This document shows positions 1 through 12,458 of a DNA stretch of 64,000 nucleotides, piece by piece. This DNA comes from Panonychus citri (taxonomy: Eukaryota > Arthropoda > Arachnida > Trombidiformes > Tetranychidae). The translations under genes and the position numbers were made by a program. The stretch is from contig NW_026515546.1 in assembly GCF_014898815.1 (NCBI RefSeq), positions 62,001 through 126,000 of the forward strand. Reading direction: 5' to 3'. Within the stretch, counting starts at the first letter, position 1; each line of letters starts with the position of its first letter. The notes under the pieces were generated by a model. It did not search any database. It was given only the letters and a program-made list of their open reading frames with translations, and was not told where the DNA came from.

Positions 1-7
1 AACCAAC

Positions 8-1137
8 ATGCCTACTATTGGAATCAACGGTTTTGGTCGAATTGGGCGACTTGTCCTTCGTGCTTGTATTGAGAAAAAGTTGCCTGTAGCAGCCATTAAT
101 GATCCTTTCATTGATGTTAACTACATGATCTACATGTTCAAACATGATTCAACTCATGGACAATTCAAAGGTGAAATCAAGGAAGAAGGTGGTATGATGG
201 TTGTATCTGGTCAACGTATTCGAGTTTTCGGTGAGAAAAATCCAGCTGATATTCCATGGGGTAAGGCTGGTGCTGAATATGTTGTTGAGTCTACTGGTGT
301 TTTTACTACTGTTGAAAAATGTCAAGGTCATATTGCTGGTGGTGCTAAGAAGGTCATCATTTCTGCTCCTTCTGCTGATGCACCAATGTTTGTCATGGGA
401 GTTAACCATGAATCCTATGATCCAGCTATGAATGTTATCTCTAATGCTTCATGTACAACCAATTGTCTTGCTCCTTTGGCCAAGGTCATCAATGACGCTT
501 TCGGTATTGAAGAAGGTTTAATGACCACTGTCCATGCCATAACAGCTACACAAAAAACTGTTGATGCTCCATCAGCTAAAGCATGGAGAGATGGGCGTGG
601 AGCTTTCCAAAACATTATACCTGCCGCTACCGGTGCTGCCAAGGCTGTCGGTAAAGTTATTCCCGATTTGAATGGTAAACTTACCGGTATGGCTTTCCGT
701 GTACCCGTTCCTGATGTTTCAGTAGTTGATTTAACTTGCCGATTGAAAAAAGAAGCTACTTATGAAGAAATCTGTGCTGTTGTCAAGGCTGCATCCGAAA
801 GCGATCAATGGAAAGGTATTCTTGGCTATGTTGATGAATTTGTAAGTTGACCTTGGAAACAATTTTATTAACCATGTGATGCGCACTTATTTTTTTTTAT
901 TTGATACTTTTCTCGCGAGAGTAAAACACTTAAATCTTACATTTTTTTTCTTCCTCTCGCCCCCTCTCTCAGGTTGTATCATCCGATTTCGTTGGAAGTA
1001 CTCACAGCTCAGTTTTTGACGCTAAAGCCGGAATCTCTTTGAACACCAAGTTCGTCAAGTTGATCTCCTGGTATGACAATGAATATGGTTACAGTAACCG
1101 AATTGCTGATTTAATCAAGTATATCTCTACTCGTTAA
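8..1137 (+). CDS. GAPDH: Glyceraldehyde-3-phosphate dehydrogenase
   Basis: Exons 8-841 and 973-1137 join in frame (donor GTAAGT at 842, acceptor CTCTCAG ending at 972) and encode 332 aa, the normal length for the family. The enzyme catalyses NAD-dependent oxidation and phosphorylation of glyceraldehyde-3-phosphate in cytosolic glycolysis. Visible signatures are the Rossmann motif GFGRIGR (about residues 8-14), the active-site block SNASCTTNC with catalytic Cys149, the His of HAITATQ (about residue 176), and the C-terminal SWYDNEYGYSNR block encoded by exon 2. The ATG at 8 has A at -3 and begins directly with the dinucleotide-binding strand, as in other GAPDHs. Any 5' UTR exon lies outside the window. 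Codon use is richer in C-ending codons than nearby genes, as expected for a highly expressed gene. The identification is secure. Confidence 0.97.
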
Positions 1138-3495
1138 ACCTTGAAAAGGTCCAAACCCAAAGCATTTTCAACAAAATAAGAAGAGTAGTAGTAATCAACA
1201 AATCGTAATTTTCAATTAATTCACAGTCCAAATTTAATGCGTCAATCGTTTTACCGGAAAGCTACACAATCATATTTACATTTAAACGCAAACATCTTAT
1301 CATGAAAGAGAAAATAATTTCCTCTAAATTCATTTTAGTTCTGATGATAATTAAATCTAAATATCATCTTTTCCCCCCTCTCTTATAATTAATAGTTTTC
1401 TCTTCTATCTTCTAGTAATTAGTTAAATTGTCCGAGTCAATAAGAAAAAAAAATTCTATCTCTACATCCAAAAGACAAGTTACATTAATCAAAATCTTTA
1501 TTCTCTTTGTGATTCTAATCAATTTTAACTTTAAATTATGTTTTGAGTGAAATTAAATGTGGTTTAATTATCTTAAACAAAATTGATCGGTTACAATTCA
1601 TTCATCTTAATTTCCCATTTTCCAATCGATAAACAATTAACTTTTCGCGTTAAGGTTAATTTAAATTTCTAAACAATTGTAACGATGTAAATTAATAGTC
1701 GGTAATTTAATTCTACTCTTTCCTCGTTTAATTAGTCCCAAAGGTCCTTCAACTTTTAACTAATTGTTGAATTTGTACAATTGTAATTATCCTTGGATAA
1801 TATTGAACTTTGATTAAATGTGCAAACAACAATTTACCTGATTAGATGAGGAAATTGACAATTAATTATCTCTGATGGTTTTGTAATCAATTCGCATATT
1901 GATTTAGTCAATTTAACTATTTTTCCAACTGCAAATGAGCCGATTGATCATATTAATAGTCACAAACGAATTGATTGTTATTAACAGTATTGACCTAATT
2001 GTCCTTAATCATGATTAACAATTTGCATTTCTACAAATAGATTACCAAGGTTGATAATACAATACCTTTTGTTAATCTATTGATTTTAATTGTTTGTTAT
2101 TGAAGAAACGATTGATTGTACTCACCAAGTAATAAAGATTAGCTATTGATTTGATTTTCTTGCTTTCATAACCAGAATAACGTTTGTACAAATGTCCGGA
2201 AGAATCAATCAACTAATGTTAATTGTTGATTGTGAAAATCTCATGTCAAATCATTGAATCGATTGATTGTTTTTTCAACAATACAAAGTATCAAGTTCAG
2301 TAAATGAGTTTCCACCAAAATTGATTTAGTTTATTTGGACTTGATGATTGTAATGAGATCAACAATTAAATCTTAAATTCATTGGAAAGAAAAGAAAATA
2401 ATCAAACTAATCAATAAAAATCGTTGATGGTGATTATTTGTCAACCATTTAATTGTCACCAATCAATTGAAATAACCGACGGGAATTAAACCGAAACCGA
2501 AAATTAAATATTCTCACCGGTTGATTTTTCCTGAACGAATGTTTTGAATATTCATTATTCTGTTTGTTTGTTTGATTGTTATTGTTTTTGATTGTTGATT
2601 CTTAATTAATAGTTTATAAGAATGTCAAAAGTAAATAAGGTGATCTTTTTTTCGGAGAGACGATTTGATGGTGTTAATGATTTAGACTTTGAAATAGTGG
2701 ATGTTAAGATGATTCGGTAAATTCTGATGAAGAAACTGTAAGTTGATTTTATCGCTTTTTATTTTTTTTTGTTGCATTTTCATTGTTACAGTTTTGTTTT
2801 TAGAGGAAAAATGGTCATTTTGAACTGGACGAAGTAAGAAATGGTGGTCGAGAAGTTGATGATGCTCCTCTCGATGATTTAGAAGATGATGATGAAGAAC
2901 CGTCATCGAAGAAACTGATGAATCGTGACGAGAAAGTGACGCTCGTAGGGTCAAATGGTCCAACGGTAATTCGCCCTTCATCTTGGATCGGAAATTTTCG
3001 ATATCAACAAAGTTTCCTGAAAAGCTGAAAGATCAGAGTTTTACCCAATATTGGTAAAGATCCTGATTGATTTGAACAAGACAAATGAAGAAATAGTTAA
3101 TTTTCAACTTAAATTGACAAACAATCAAGAAAAATCAATGGGTTTCAATGTTTTCTTCTAAATAATTAATTTTTCATTAGAATAAAAATGTATTAATTAA
3201 CAAAAGACACAAACAATTAGCAAAAAAAGAGAATCGTTTTTGAGTTTATTGTTTATCGCTAAAAAGAAAATGCAATTTAGATGATTAATTAATCATCATG
3301 TTGGTGAGCTCTATTGAAATCTTGTTAATCCCAACTGTTCATTTCCATAATTAATCCTAATAAAAAAACTTGTAAGTATTAATACATTGAATATATTGTT
3401 TATTTCGTAAATATTTTTACTAATTTTTTTCTTTTCGAAACTTTTTTTTTCTTGATTTCTCAGGTAATTTAGTGAACAACTTGGTCTCCGGTGGT
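1138..3495. other. AT-rich region between GAPDH and NAD kinase
   Basis: This holds the 3' sides of two convergent genes. It is AT-rich, with many CAATTAAC, GATTGTTGA and TTAATTGT-like words, and shows no long open frame. The only coding-like stretch is the pair of exon-like segments at 2709-3028, listed separately. No RNA gene or transposon end was recognised. Confidence 0.6.
2709..3028 (+). CDS. Exon-like pair encoding an acidic C-terminus, gene unknown
   Basis: Two segments, 2709-2737 and 2804-3028, are joined by a good donor (GTAAGT at 2738) and a pyrimidine-rich acceptor ending TTTTTAG at 2803, with matching phase. The second segment stays open for 74 codons to a TGA at 3026. It encodes a strongly acidic stretch (DDAPLDDLEDDDEEPSSKK) followed by a mixed tail ending SFLKS. 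It is GC-richer than its surroundings and looks coding rather than random. No start codon or upstream exon was found, so this may be the last part of a gene with distant 5' exons, a decayed fragment, or chance. The opposite-strand open frame over the same bases has no recognisable family and is probably its shadow. No function is proposed. Confidence 0.3.
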
Positions 3496-5297
3496 TCATC
3501 GTTTATCGTTTCCATTTTGAAGGATTTTATGGGAATTATTGTGTTCGGTCTCTGCGAAGTCAAGATTATCATAGAAAACAATTGGATGTTGTTTTTTCCT
3601 CTCGTTCCAATGAAGACATTCACCTAAACTGGAAAACCAGTCACTCATTGGATCTTTGAAACAAATCGATGGAACTGGATGAACTGAGGTGGTGACATTT
3701 AACCTAAAAAGAGAAATTCAAGTGAAAAATAGTTTGTCGATGAAAAGAACCACAAGAGAATCAAATTACTCACTCATCACCCAAATTCAATTCTTGTCGT
3801 TTTCGTCCATCAAATGAGACCCATGCTGGACCTCGAGAATCTTTGGAAACCAGAATCTGAACATAGTTATGAATAGGAAAGAAATGGAGATTAGGTTTCA
3901 GGGTGAATCTTATTGATAATATCAGTTGATTTACTTTAAGTTGAATTCCTGCTGGAACTACAATCGGACGGAATGATAAGGAATGTGGACAAATTGGTGT
4001 AACCATAATCGCTGGGACACTTGGATGGACCATTGAAGCTCCAGCGGCTACTGCATAAGCAGTACTTCCAGTCGGTGTTGATACAATTAAACCATCACCT
4101 TGAACGGTTGTTATATATTTACCTTCAATATAAAGGTCAAGGTTACAAAGGAAAGGTGATAAGCCACGATCAAGAACAACTTCATTGAGAACAACAAATT
4201 GATTGGATTGGTCAACAATCGTTTCAATTTCAGTTTCCTGTTTACGAACACAACATGACAATCGACTTCTCAAGGTAACACCAGCTTTACCTAAAAGTAA
4301 ACACGAACGCACAAACGCACGCACACACACACACAACCACATACACGAATGGGAAAACAAAAGAAGACGATTATTAGTACAAATTCAATGAAATTAAAGG
4401 ATAAAAATTGGTTAAGGTGGTAAATCACCTTCGATAACTTTGGTTACTTGTTGCTTAAACGATTCAAACTCGAACGGAGCTAGAAATCCAAGCGATCCGA
4501 AGTGAAATGCCATGACCGGTGGAACCTTGCTCTAATTAGTAGCGAGGTGTTGGTGTTATTGGTTTCGTGTGTGTGTGTGTTTGTGTGTTTTGAACAATTT
4601 GTTTTAATTCAATTTTCTAATTGTTTGATTTTTTTTTCTTCAGATAATCAATTTCATCTAATCTCATCTCATCCTCTCATCAAGTTTTTGTTTCTAATTT
4701 CATTACCTGGAAAAGCGAGGATGCATATAAAAGTGTCCCATCACCTCCCAAACAGATGACCAGGTCAACCTCTTGGTCCAAACCACGGCCATTTCGATCA
4801 ACCTCAAAGGTTATCAGTTTATCTCGAAACTGTTTAAACAATGGTTCACCTCGATTTCGTATATCTTTAAGTAAATTGTGTTCAACCAGAACAACCATTT
4901 GCTTATCCTGATTTCCAATGGAAAATCATCAAGACAAATTGATTGTTCATTTTACGAGAATAAAATGAACAGAAAGACAAAAATGAAATGACAAATTTTA
5001 CACAATCAGGTAATTAAGAAAATAATATTGTAATAACATCATTAAGACATAATCATTAACTAATTGATTCTAATTATTTTGTTTTTCTTCCTCAACAGAA
5101 TCAAAAAAAACATCACAAGGAAGTTTCGAAGATGAATAATATTGAGAAAAACTTACCACTAAAAGCCATTGAGTTAACTGAATGAAACTCGGTAAAATAC
5201 TGGAATCGTGAATCTTATGGATAACAAGAACATTTTTCGGAGGTTCAGGCCAATTTAATCGTTGATTGTGCATAGTCCTAGGATCGGAGAGTTCCAT
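3496..5297 (-). CDS. NADK: NAD kinase
   Basis: Six exons on the minus strand: 5157-5297, 4707-4907, 4429-4531, 3935-4290, 3774-3856 and 3496-3703. All joins are GT..AG and in phase, giving 1092 nt (363 aa). The enzyme phosphorylates NAD to NADP using ATP, normally in the cytosol. The ATP/NAD-binding GGDGT motif is at about residues 101-105 (exon 2), followed by FHFGSLGFL (exon 3), the NE and TPTGSTAYAVAAGAS block (exon 4), SFDGRKRQE (exon 5) and the animal-specific tail ICFKDPMSDWFSSLGECLHW (exon 6). It is shorter than human NADK (446 aa) because the N-terminal regulatory region is missing or lies in unseen exons. The ATG at 5297 is chosen because it precedes the conserved DPRTM...QRLNWPEPP segment; an acceptor-like CCTAG at the same place leaves an upstream exon possible. 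A (GT)n/(AC)n run lies in the intron near 4320 and near 4568. Confidence 0.93.
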
Positions 5298-8250
5298 TCA
5301 TATGGACGATTGAAGACAAGATGATTTGAAGGGAAGAGAAGTCAAAGAAAAGGACTAATAAGATGACGAAGAAGAAATTGGAAAATAAATGACAAAAGAT
5401 GACAAAAATAAGACGAAGAGGGAAACCGAACCACGAAGCGACACAAACAAACAACAAACGGGCACGAAAAAAGTCAAAATGTTTACACAAAAAGATGACA
5501 AAAAGGATAAATCGTCTTTTGGATGGTGGAAAACTATTGATGAAGATATTACATAACATGAGATGCTATCAAATTCTTGGATTCATGGCCAACTTGAGCT
5601 TTTTTATCTCATCGTCCACTCTATCATCTTTATCATCTTCTCCATCAATAATATCACCACATCATCATTGTTATCACCATTTTCTCATCAATGGAATAAC
5701 TTTACTTTTCTGTCGTTTACATCGTTCTGCTCTACTGTAACTACAAACTCTCACACTTTGTCTTCCTTCATCTCTCATCATTCACTAATCATCGTCATCA
5801 TTTTTTGTCTCTTTTCTGTTTACCTGAACTGCTTCATTGATTTAAACTTTTTCAGGTCCAACAATCTTGCACCTAAATGACGACAACGATGATGATGATG
5901 ATGATGATGTCGAATGAGATAAACAACAGAAAAGCAAAGTGTCCAAAACAAAAGGTATTCTGTCAACCATAATCATCATCTTCTCATGCTTATTGTGCTC
6001 TCTTTCCCTTATCATTTTGTCAATCGTGTCATTGTCACAATAATAATAATGTTAATGTGACAATGATTAACTGTCAACAATTATGATTTAGTGAATACAA
6101 TTATCAGAAATACAGTTTCAATTATTTTCTTCCAATTTCTACTTTAGCATCTTCTCATTTGCATATCGTTTGTTTTTCAGGTCTCACGTTTCTCTGATTT
6201 CTAATAACTAATATTTGATTAACTATTTTACCTCTAACAATTTATGTATATATTGATTACAATTCAAGTTAATTGCTTTGTCTTACTTACCCAATATATG
6301 TGTACATGATAACTGAATTAAAGAGGATGATTACTATGTATTACTAATTATTATCGATGAGAAAACACCATGAAAAGGAAAGTGATTAAAAAAATTAAAT
6401 CTAAATATAATCGTTGATTAATTGGCAGTTGGTCAGATTGATTATCAATCGTATTGGAGGTGATACAAGACAAATATTGAATGATGACACTTTACAATCA
6501 CACGAAATGATCAGGGCAAAAAAAAAGAAGAAGCAACAATTTACTAACTAATTGTGATGGAAATTAATTTTTTTTCTTCATTTGATGATTAGATTTTCTG
6601 TTGTTAATCACTGATTTAAACGTTTCCAAGAGATGAGATGATTGTTGTGATTATTTAAGGAAAATCAAAAGCAAGTTTCAACAATTGGACGAGGAAAAAA
6701 AAAGCGATTCAATCGTAACCTTATTTGGAGCTTTTATCTCACTCGTTTTATAATATTCATCATTTATATTACACCTTTCTCACTCTATCATCATCATCAT
6801 CATCATCATCATCATTATCATCATCAGTGTTCAATTCTCTATCTTCACGAGGAACTGGAAATTGAAACTATCCGATATCTTCCACTTTCTAATAAAGTTT
6901 TGTTATTATTATTCTCATGTGAATCCGCAGCAACTTCCGTTTCATAGATTATGATTAACACAATTGATTGATGACAAAAAGTTTTCAATTACAAGGTAAA
7001 CAAAAAGGTTAGCACGTCACAATTAACACGGCGATTCACCAACCTAATCGGTTAATCTAATTGTCAGGTAATTAGATTGTTATTACTGTTGTTGATTCAA
7101 GGATTTTCGGAAGCAAATTTCAATTTGATCAAATCAATTCAAGTCGTAATAATAATGTTTTACAATTAACTCACAAAGGTGAACAACAATTAAGTGATTA
7201 TACAAAATATGAACGACGGTCAGTTGGATGGACAAAGATATTGATGGTCATTGAAAGACTTTAGGACGAAAGGAGGAAATTAAAATGAAATAAAATTCTC
7301 AATCAATTAAAGTGGAAAACAATCAACACAATTAAACAAACCTTTCCATTGGTAATAATTTGTAATACTAATGATGTTACCAACTAATCACTATGATGAG
7401 TTTCTTTGTACTTATCCAACAATCAAGAGAGGGAGAGAGACAAACAGAGATCATGTTAATTATAATTGTTAATTACAATAAACTGTACCCAATGAACAAA
7501 CTAATCAATAGATTGAAAAATTTTAATTCTATCTGAAACAATTAGTAACATTTGTAATCGTAGAAACTTATTGATTTTAACTGTTTGAGACTAAATTATC
7601 GTTGGAAAAACAATTAGAAAATAAAATTGTTATTCTCATTTGGAATCAGCAAAATCCTTGGTAACGATAGATTAGCAAAGGATCAATTTAATGTTTTAAT
7701 CTATCAGGTATTCATTTATGAATGAATTACAATTATCAACAATCAATGTGGAGCAAATATTAAGGTAAATATTGAGTAATGTTCATAATCCAGATGAGAA
7801 ATTAAATCAATAATCAAAATATCAATCGCGTGTTCATGATAAGTACAATGTTAGTTTGTTCATTTACTATTGATACGTCACAATGTTGACAATTAACTTG
7901 ATCAATTGAACGATTAATTTACATCATCATCAAGGAAGTTGATTGTTTATCCAATTAATCAAATCTTTTCGTTTCGACGAAGTACAAAACAATACGAAGA
8001 TGAGAAAAACTTTGATGAAAGTTAATTGCGAGCGAAAAAAAAAATAACAATCTAATCGGCTGTAATCAAATAGTAATAATTGTTGGCCTAAACTTACTGA
8101 ACAATTAAATTAACGTTTCAATTGATGAACCTTAATGAGTAACAATCAAGGAAATGAATCAATTGGCTTCGGATTTGGGTTGAAAATGTTGATCAATCGA
8201 TGAGTTTTTGGCTTCGACTTTTTGATTAACCAGTTGATTTTTAATCTTAA
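5298..8250. other. Gene-free AT-rich spacer upstream of NAD kinase
   Basis: Divergent spacer between NAD kinase (-) and the 140-aa peptide gene (+). Short open frames around 5399-5880 look like low-complexity shadows (Ser/His/Ile runs made by TCATCA repeats). It contains a GAT run near 5889-5913 and a TCA run at 6787-6825. Many CAATTAAC/GATTGTTG words are present. Nothing else was supported. Confidence 0.6.
6787..6825. repeat. (TCA)n microsatellite
   Basis: About 12 near-perfect TCA units followed by a degenerate tail. It is non-coding in context. Confidence 0.85.
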
Positions 8251-8673
8251 ATGATGAATCGTCATTACCTATTAATAGTTAAGTGTCAATTGATTGTGTC
8301 CGTTATTCTGATTAGTTTATTGATTGAACAATTATCTAGTAAATCAACATCAACACCCTCGCCGGTAACATCGATACCTTTTTCAGTTGAGGTTGTGACT
8401 GATTTTCGAGGCAACATCTTAGATAATAAGGAACAATCAACTAATAGTGATGATAAACTTTCAACACAATCACCACTGTTAATTAACAAGGATGTTAATA
8501 GTAACAATTTAACCAATGTGAGTGGGACAATTAGTCCAATTGGATCTAAAATTGAAGGTATTTACAGTGACGATTATGATGATAACGATCAATCAATGTG
8601 GCTTGATTTAGGTGCTTATTCAGGTGATCATGGTTCTTATGGTTGGTATGTTGATCATCCTGTTGGTGATTAA
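8251..8673 (+). CDS. Orphan secreted protein, 140 aa
   Basis: Single-exon frame from ATGATG at 8251 to TAA, 140 aa. Residues 1-30 look like a signal peptide: a short basic start (MMNRHYLLIVK), then a long hydrophobic stretch rich in V, I and L, and a small-residue SS end. The middle is Ser/Thr/Asn-rich with N-x-T/S sites (for example NLTN, NVSG). The C-terminus is acidic and aromatic, with YSDDYDDNDQ followed by a Gly/Tyr/Trp tail ending HPVGD. There are no dibasic cleavage sites flanking an amidation Gly, so it is not a typical neuropeptide precursor. There is no cysteine after the signal region. An AATAAA-type signal lies about 225 bp downstream. I do not recognise the family. Composition and signal peptide suggest a small extracellular protein; expression is unproven. 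Confidence 0.6.
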   Translation: MMNRHYLLIVKCQLIVSVILISLLIEQLSSKSTSTPSPVTSIPFSVEVVTDFRGNILDNKEQSTNSDDKLSTQSPLLINKDVNSNNLTNVSGTISPIGSKIEGIYSDDYDDNDQSMWLDLGAYSGDHGSYGWYVDHPVGD

Positions 8674-11261
8674 CTAATTATTTATTCAATTACAAAATTA
8701 ATTAATGAAATGATTAGCATGTAACTTAATTTACTTGATCAACTATTGATACATTGATTGATTAATACATTTATATATTTGTATTTATAATTTGTTTGTA
8801 TCTCTCTCCTTGATACTCAATTGTAATCTGAACAAATTGTTGACAATTAATACAATTAACCTAATTAACCTTTAATTTTTCATTTGCTTACCTTGAAATG
8901 ATTAAATAAAATTTTAAATTACACTAATTCAATTGATTATCAATGTTGTTTTTTTTTGTTTTAATTGTGTTCACTTGTTGTTGTCAAATCCAAAAATGGT
9001 TACCATTGATTGTTGTTGATTAAATTGTTAGTCTGTTTTAATTATCCTTTAACATGAGTAATTGAAAACCAGTTCAAAATGGTTAACTTTAATTGTGTAC
9101 AATTTATTGATCATTACCAGACAGTTATAATTGATCAGATTGTTAATCAAAAAGTAATTGAATATTATTTGTTTCTCAGATCCTAATCATCACCATGATT
9201 AAGATGATTGTTGTTGATTAAAATTCAATTACTGTTCAACTAGTGGGTTTGAACATTAAAATTGTAATAATTAATTAACTTAATCACTATGATTAACACA
9301 AGAAAACGGGTCAAAATTTTTTGTTTTGTTTTGTTTTTTGCTGCTAATCAATTATTCATAATGATAATCAACAATTAAGTCAACACACTGATCTCAATTA
9401 GTCAATTGATTTTCAAGGTTTAACGATTATACAACAATTACCTTAATTATACAATTAAAAGGTTACAACTGATTGATAATTTAATCATTAGGAAATCTAG
9501 AAATGATAAAATTAAAGTTAATCAGTTTGTTAATATTAATTATGGATTAATTTGTTTTTATCTTATATTTTTCAAGCAATTTGACGTAAAATTAAAAGTT
9601 AATCAGTTTCTTCCTGATTAAAACGTAATTGTAACCCACAGTTTGTAAAGTTAATTGTTGATTATTGTGAATTAATATGAATACAGTTTAATGATTGAAT
9701 CAACTTTACCCACATAATAATAATTAAATTGTTGGTTACTGACCGGATAGGGTCAGTTAATCATTGATTAACTAAAATTGGTAAAAGTTAATTGAAAGTT
9801 TACCTTGTCGACTGTGGATTTAATTAGTTAAATGATTAAAGTGATGATGGTCAATTGATAACAAATTAAATTGTAATCATTAAATGACCTCGTTCAGTCC
9901 AGTTACCGTCTTGAATATAATAACAATTGAACACAATCAGAAAGAAAAGTTAATTCAATGAACATAATTTTTGTTTGATTACCAAACAATTAAATCGCCA
10001 ATGTTAAATGAAATCATTAAACTACCAAAGATTTTAACAATTTAAACACTGGGAATTACCAAGAGCAGCAATTTAACACGCGGGCAACAATTTTAATATG
10101 ATTAACGTTGATTGTTGAGTGATAATCAATGAGAAACTGTGAATGATTAACATCGATAAACCTTCAGAAAAACAATCAACTTGAAGATAAATTATTAGAA
10201 GAAAAATTTTCTCTTAATCTCCTCTAATTGTTGTTACTAAATCCGTTAAGGTCAAGGCTTGATTATCACAATTTAGCGTATTATTTACCTGAACATATGA
10301 GTATTAAATTGTTATCAGATTGTAAATGATAATCTTAAATCACAATCACAAATTGTGAGAGACAAAGTTGTTAACGTAACCATTAACTTTGTATTAACAA
10401 TTATTAATACAATAAACTTAACACTTGACAACAATTAACCTCTAACTGGTTTAACTAACTAATTTCTTGCATAAATCACACACTCAGGCATAAATGGTTA
10501 TATTAATAAATGATTAAATTAACAGCAATTAAGAAATGAAAAGAGACAACAATTGAAATATAAAGAGCAACAAAAAAATCCACCAAAGTATTAATGAGAA
10601 AAAAATAGAAATTAAATGAAAGCGATCACGGAAATCAGGCCTCGAGCTAAATCGGACTTCGAAAAGTGTCCTAATCAACACGACCATTAATAGAATAGCA
10701 AAATTTATAATTGCCAATCGAGTTAAATTTCAACAATTAACCAAATACAATTTCACAGTATCTCTAAGGTCATGACACTTGCCGATGAAACAATCAGTTA
10801 ATTTGATTAGTTAACAAGATTCGAACCATTAAATTGGCACCTTAACACCACCCACTTTCCCTTCCCTCTTTTTGCATATTCGAGAGAAAGAGGAAAAGAA
10901 AGAGAGATTAGAACTTTTTTGTTATTAAAAAAAATTCGAAACAAAAAAAGTTTCACTTTCTAAAAACGTACTAAACGTAACCAAGGCCAGAATAGGTGGT
11001 TACCAAAGTTAACATTTAATTTCGTTGGTGAGTTAAATTGTTGATCACAATCAACGAAAGAGTTGAAGAAAAGAGAGAGAGAAAATCTTAATTGTCAACA
11101 GATTAAAAGTGAAGTTGGTCAGTAAATTGTTTCTCATAATCGACAATTTAATTCCGTTGTTAACGTTTCGATTTTTTCGTTTGTCAAGTTGAAACTTTCG
11201 CTTCGTTGTTTGTTTTTTACTTCGTGTTTACAATCAAGTTAATTATTATTATTAGAAAATC
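8674..11261. other. Gene-free spacer, AT-rich
   Basis: No supported gene. The sequence is dominated by repeated short words such as TTAATTGTTGA, CAATTAAC and GATTAAC on both strands. A purine-rich stretch near 10860-10960 (AGAGAAAGAGGAAAAG) lies about 350 bp upstream of the Reeler gene and may belong to its promoter. Confidence 0.55.
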
Positions 11262-12458
11262 ATGTATTTTACTGGATCGTTAATTGTTACCCTTTTATTG
11301 ACCATTAATTCAATCAATTCCTGGCCAAGTGGAGCTCCCGAAAAGACCTGTTCCTCCTTGCGTCCAGTCCATGGTGCTAATGTCGCTAAAACATTGGACA
11401 CTTCACCTTTCACCTTAACCCAATCTCATCAAACTTATCAACCCGGTGAAAAAGTTAGAGGTAAGTGATCAGTTAATTGTTGGTGATTTAATCTTTCCCT
11501 CCATGAGGTTGTTTATATGTAATACTAGTAAAAATTTTGATCATAATTAACTTTGATTAATGAGGATAAGTTTAGCTTCAACTATTAAGCTAATTAGTAA
11601 CTGATTTCTAAGTAATCAACTTTAAAATGAGTTTAAATTTACAAATTGTAAAAAAAAGAGACAATTAATCAACATTAACTTAGCTGATTAGGTTGATTAA
11701 TTAGCTAGATAATTACAAAATTTTCCAGACTTTTTTATATTCAATACAAAGGTTTTCCTTTCTAACAATTAACTAATTGTCGTATAACAATCAGTAGGTG
11801 ATCACATAATCAGATACTAGTGTATACATAATGTATTGAGTGTATTAACTAATATTATTATCAGAAAAATTAATTTTTACCAAATAATCAGAAACCTTGA
11901 CACTTAATAATCAATTTTTATTAACATGTTGGGTAACAACAACAAAAAGTGATTAACTAAATACAGTTAAGCAGAAAGTAAACAATTAACATGGTTAACT
12001 GATTATTTAGGTTTCATCATCCGGTAAACAATATAACAATTTATTATCAACGGAAGTTTCAATAACAATTAACAATTAAAAAACATGTTACAATGAGTCT
12101 GAGTGTGTGAAAATTTCAACACAATAATAACAACAATTAATCAATTGATTAACAATTTATTTTACCACCAACAGTTGACCTTAAGGCATCTACTGGTCAA
12201 TCATTTAAAGGATTAATGGTCCAAGCTTATGATCCATCAACCGATAAACCAATCGGTAAATTTTTACCTGGACGAGGATTGAAAACTTATGATTCCTGTT
12301 CATCGGTCACTCACACTGACCGTCGGGGTAAACGGGGAGCAATGTTGATCTGGGAAGCGCCTAAAGATGTTTCCGGAAAGGTCGCATTCAAAGGGACAGT
12401 GGTCAAGCGATTCAGTGAATTTTATGAAGGTATCAAAGCGACAGCAGCACCCAAATAA
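11262..12458 (+). CDS. Reeler-domain defense protein (DFP family)
   Basis: Exons 11262-11460 and 12175-12458 (donor GTAAGT, acceptor CCAACAG, phase 1) give 160 aa. Residues 1-20 form a signal peptide (MYFTGSLIVTLLLTINSINS). The rest is one Reeler domain: a first Cys at about 30 in KTCSSLRPVHGA, the strand PFTLTQSHQTYQPGEKVRV, then FKGLMVQAYDP, a second Cys in TYDSCSSVTH, and the closing strands LIWEAPKDVSGKVAFKGTVV. This is the architecture of the short secreted insect and chelicerate defense proteins (DFP/noduler/Hdd11 type). Those proteins are reported to be induced by infection and, in noduler, to bind microbial surfaces and haemocytes. The length matches the family (about 160-170 aa). The function here is inferred from the family. 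The 714-bp intron has no extra coding signal. Confidence 0.9.

Noticed and set aside
5399..5880. Overlapping open frames of 93-113 codons on both strands
   Set aside because: Low-complexity Ser/His/Ile/Phe translations of TCA-rich DNA, with no splice context or family match.
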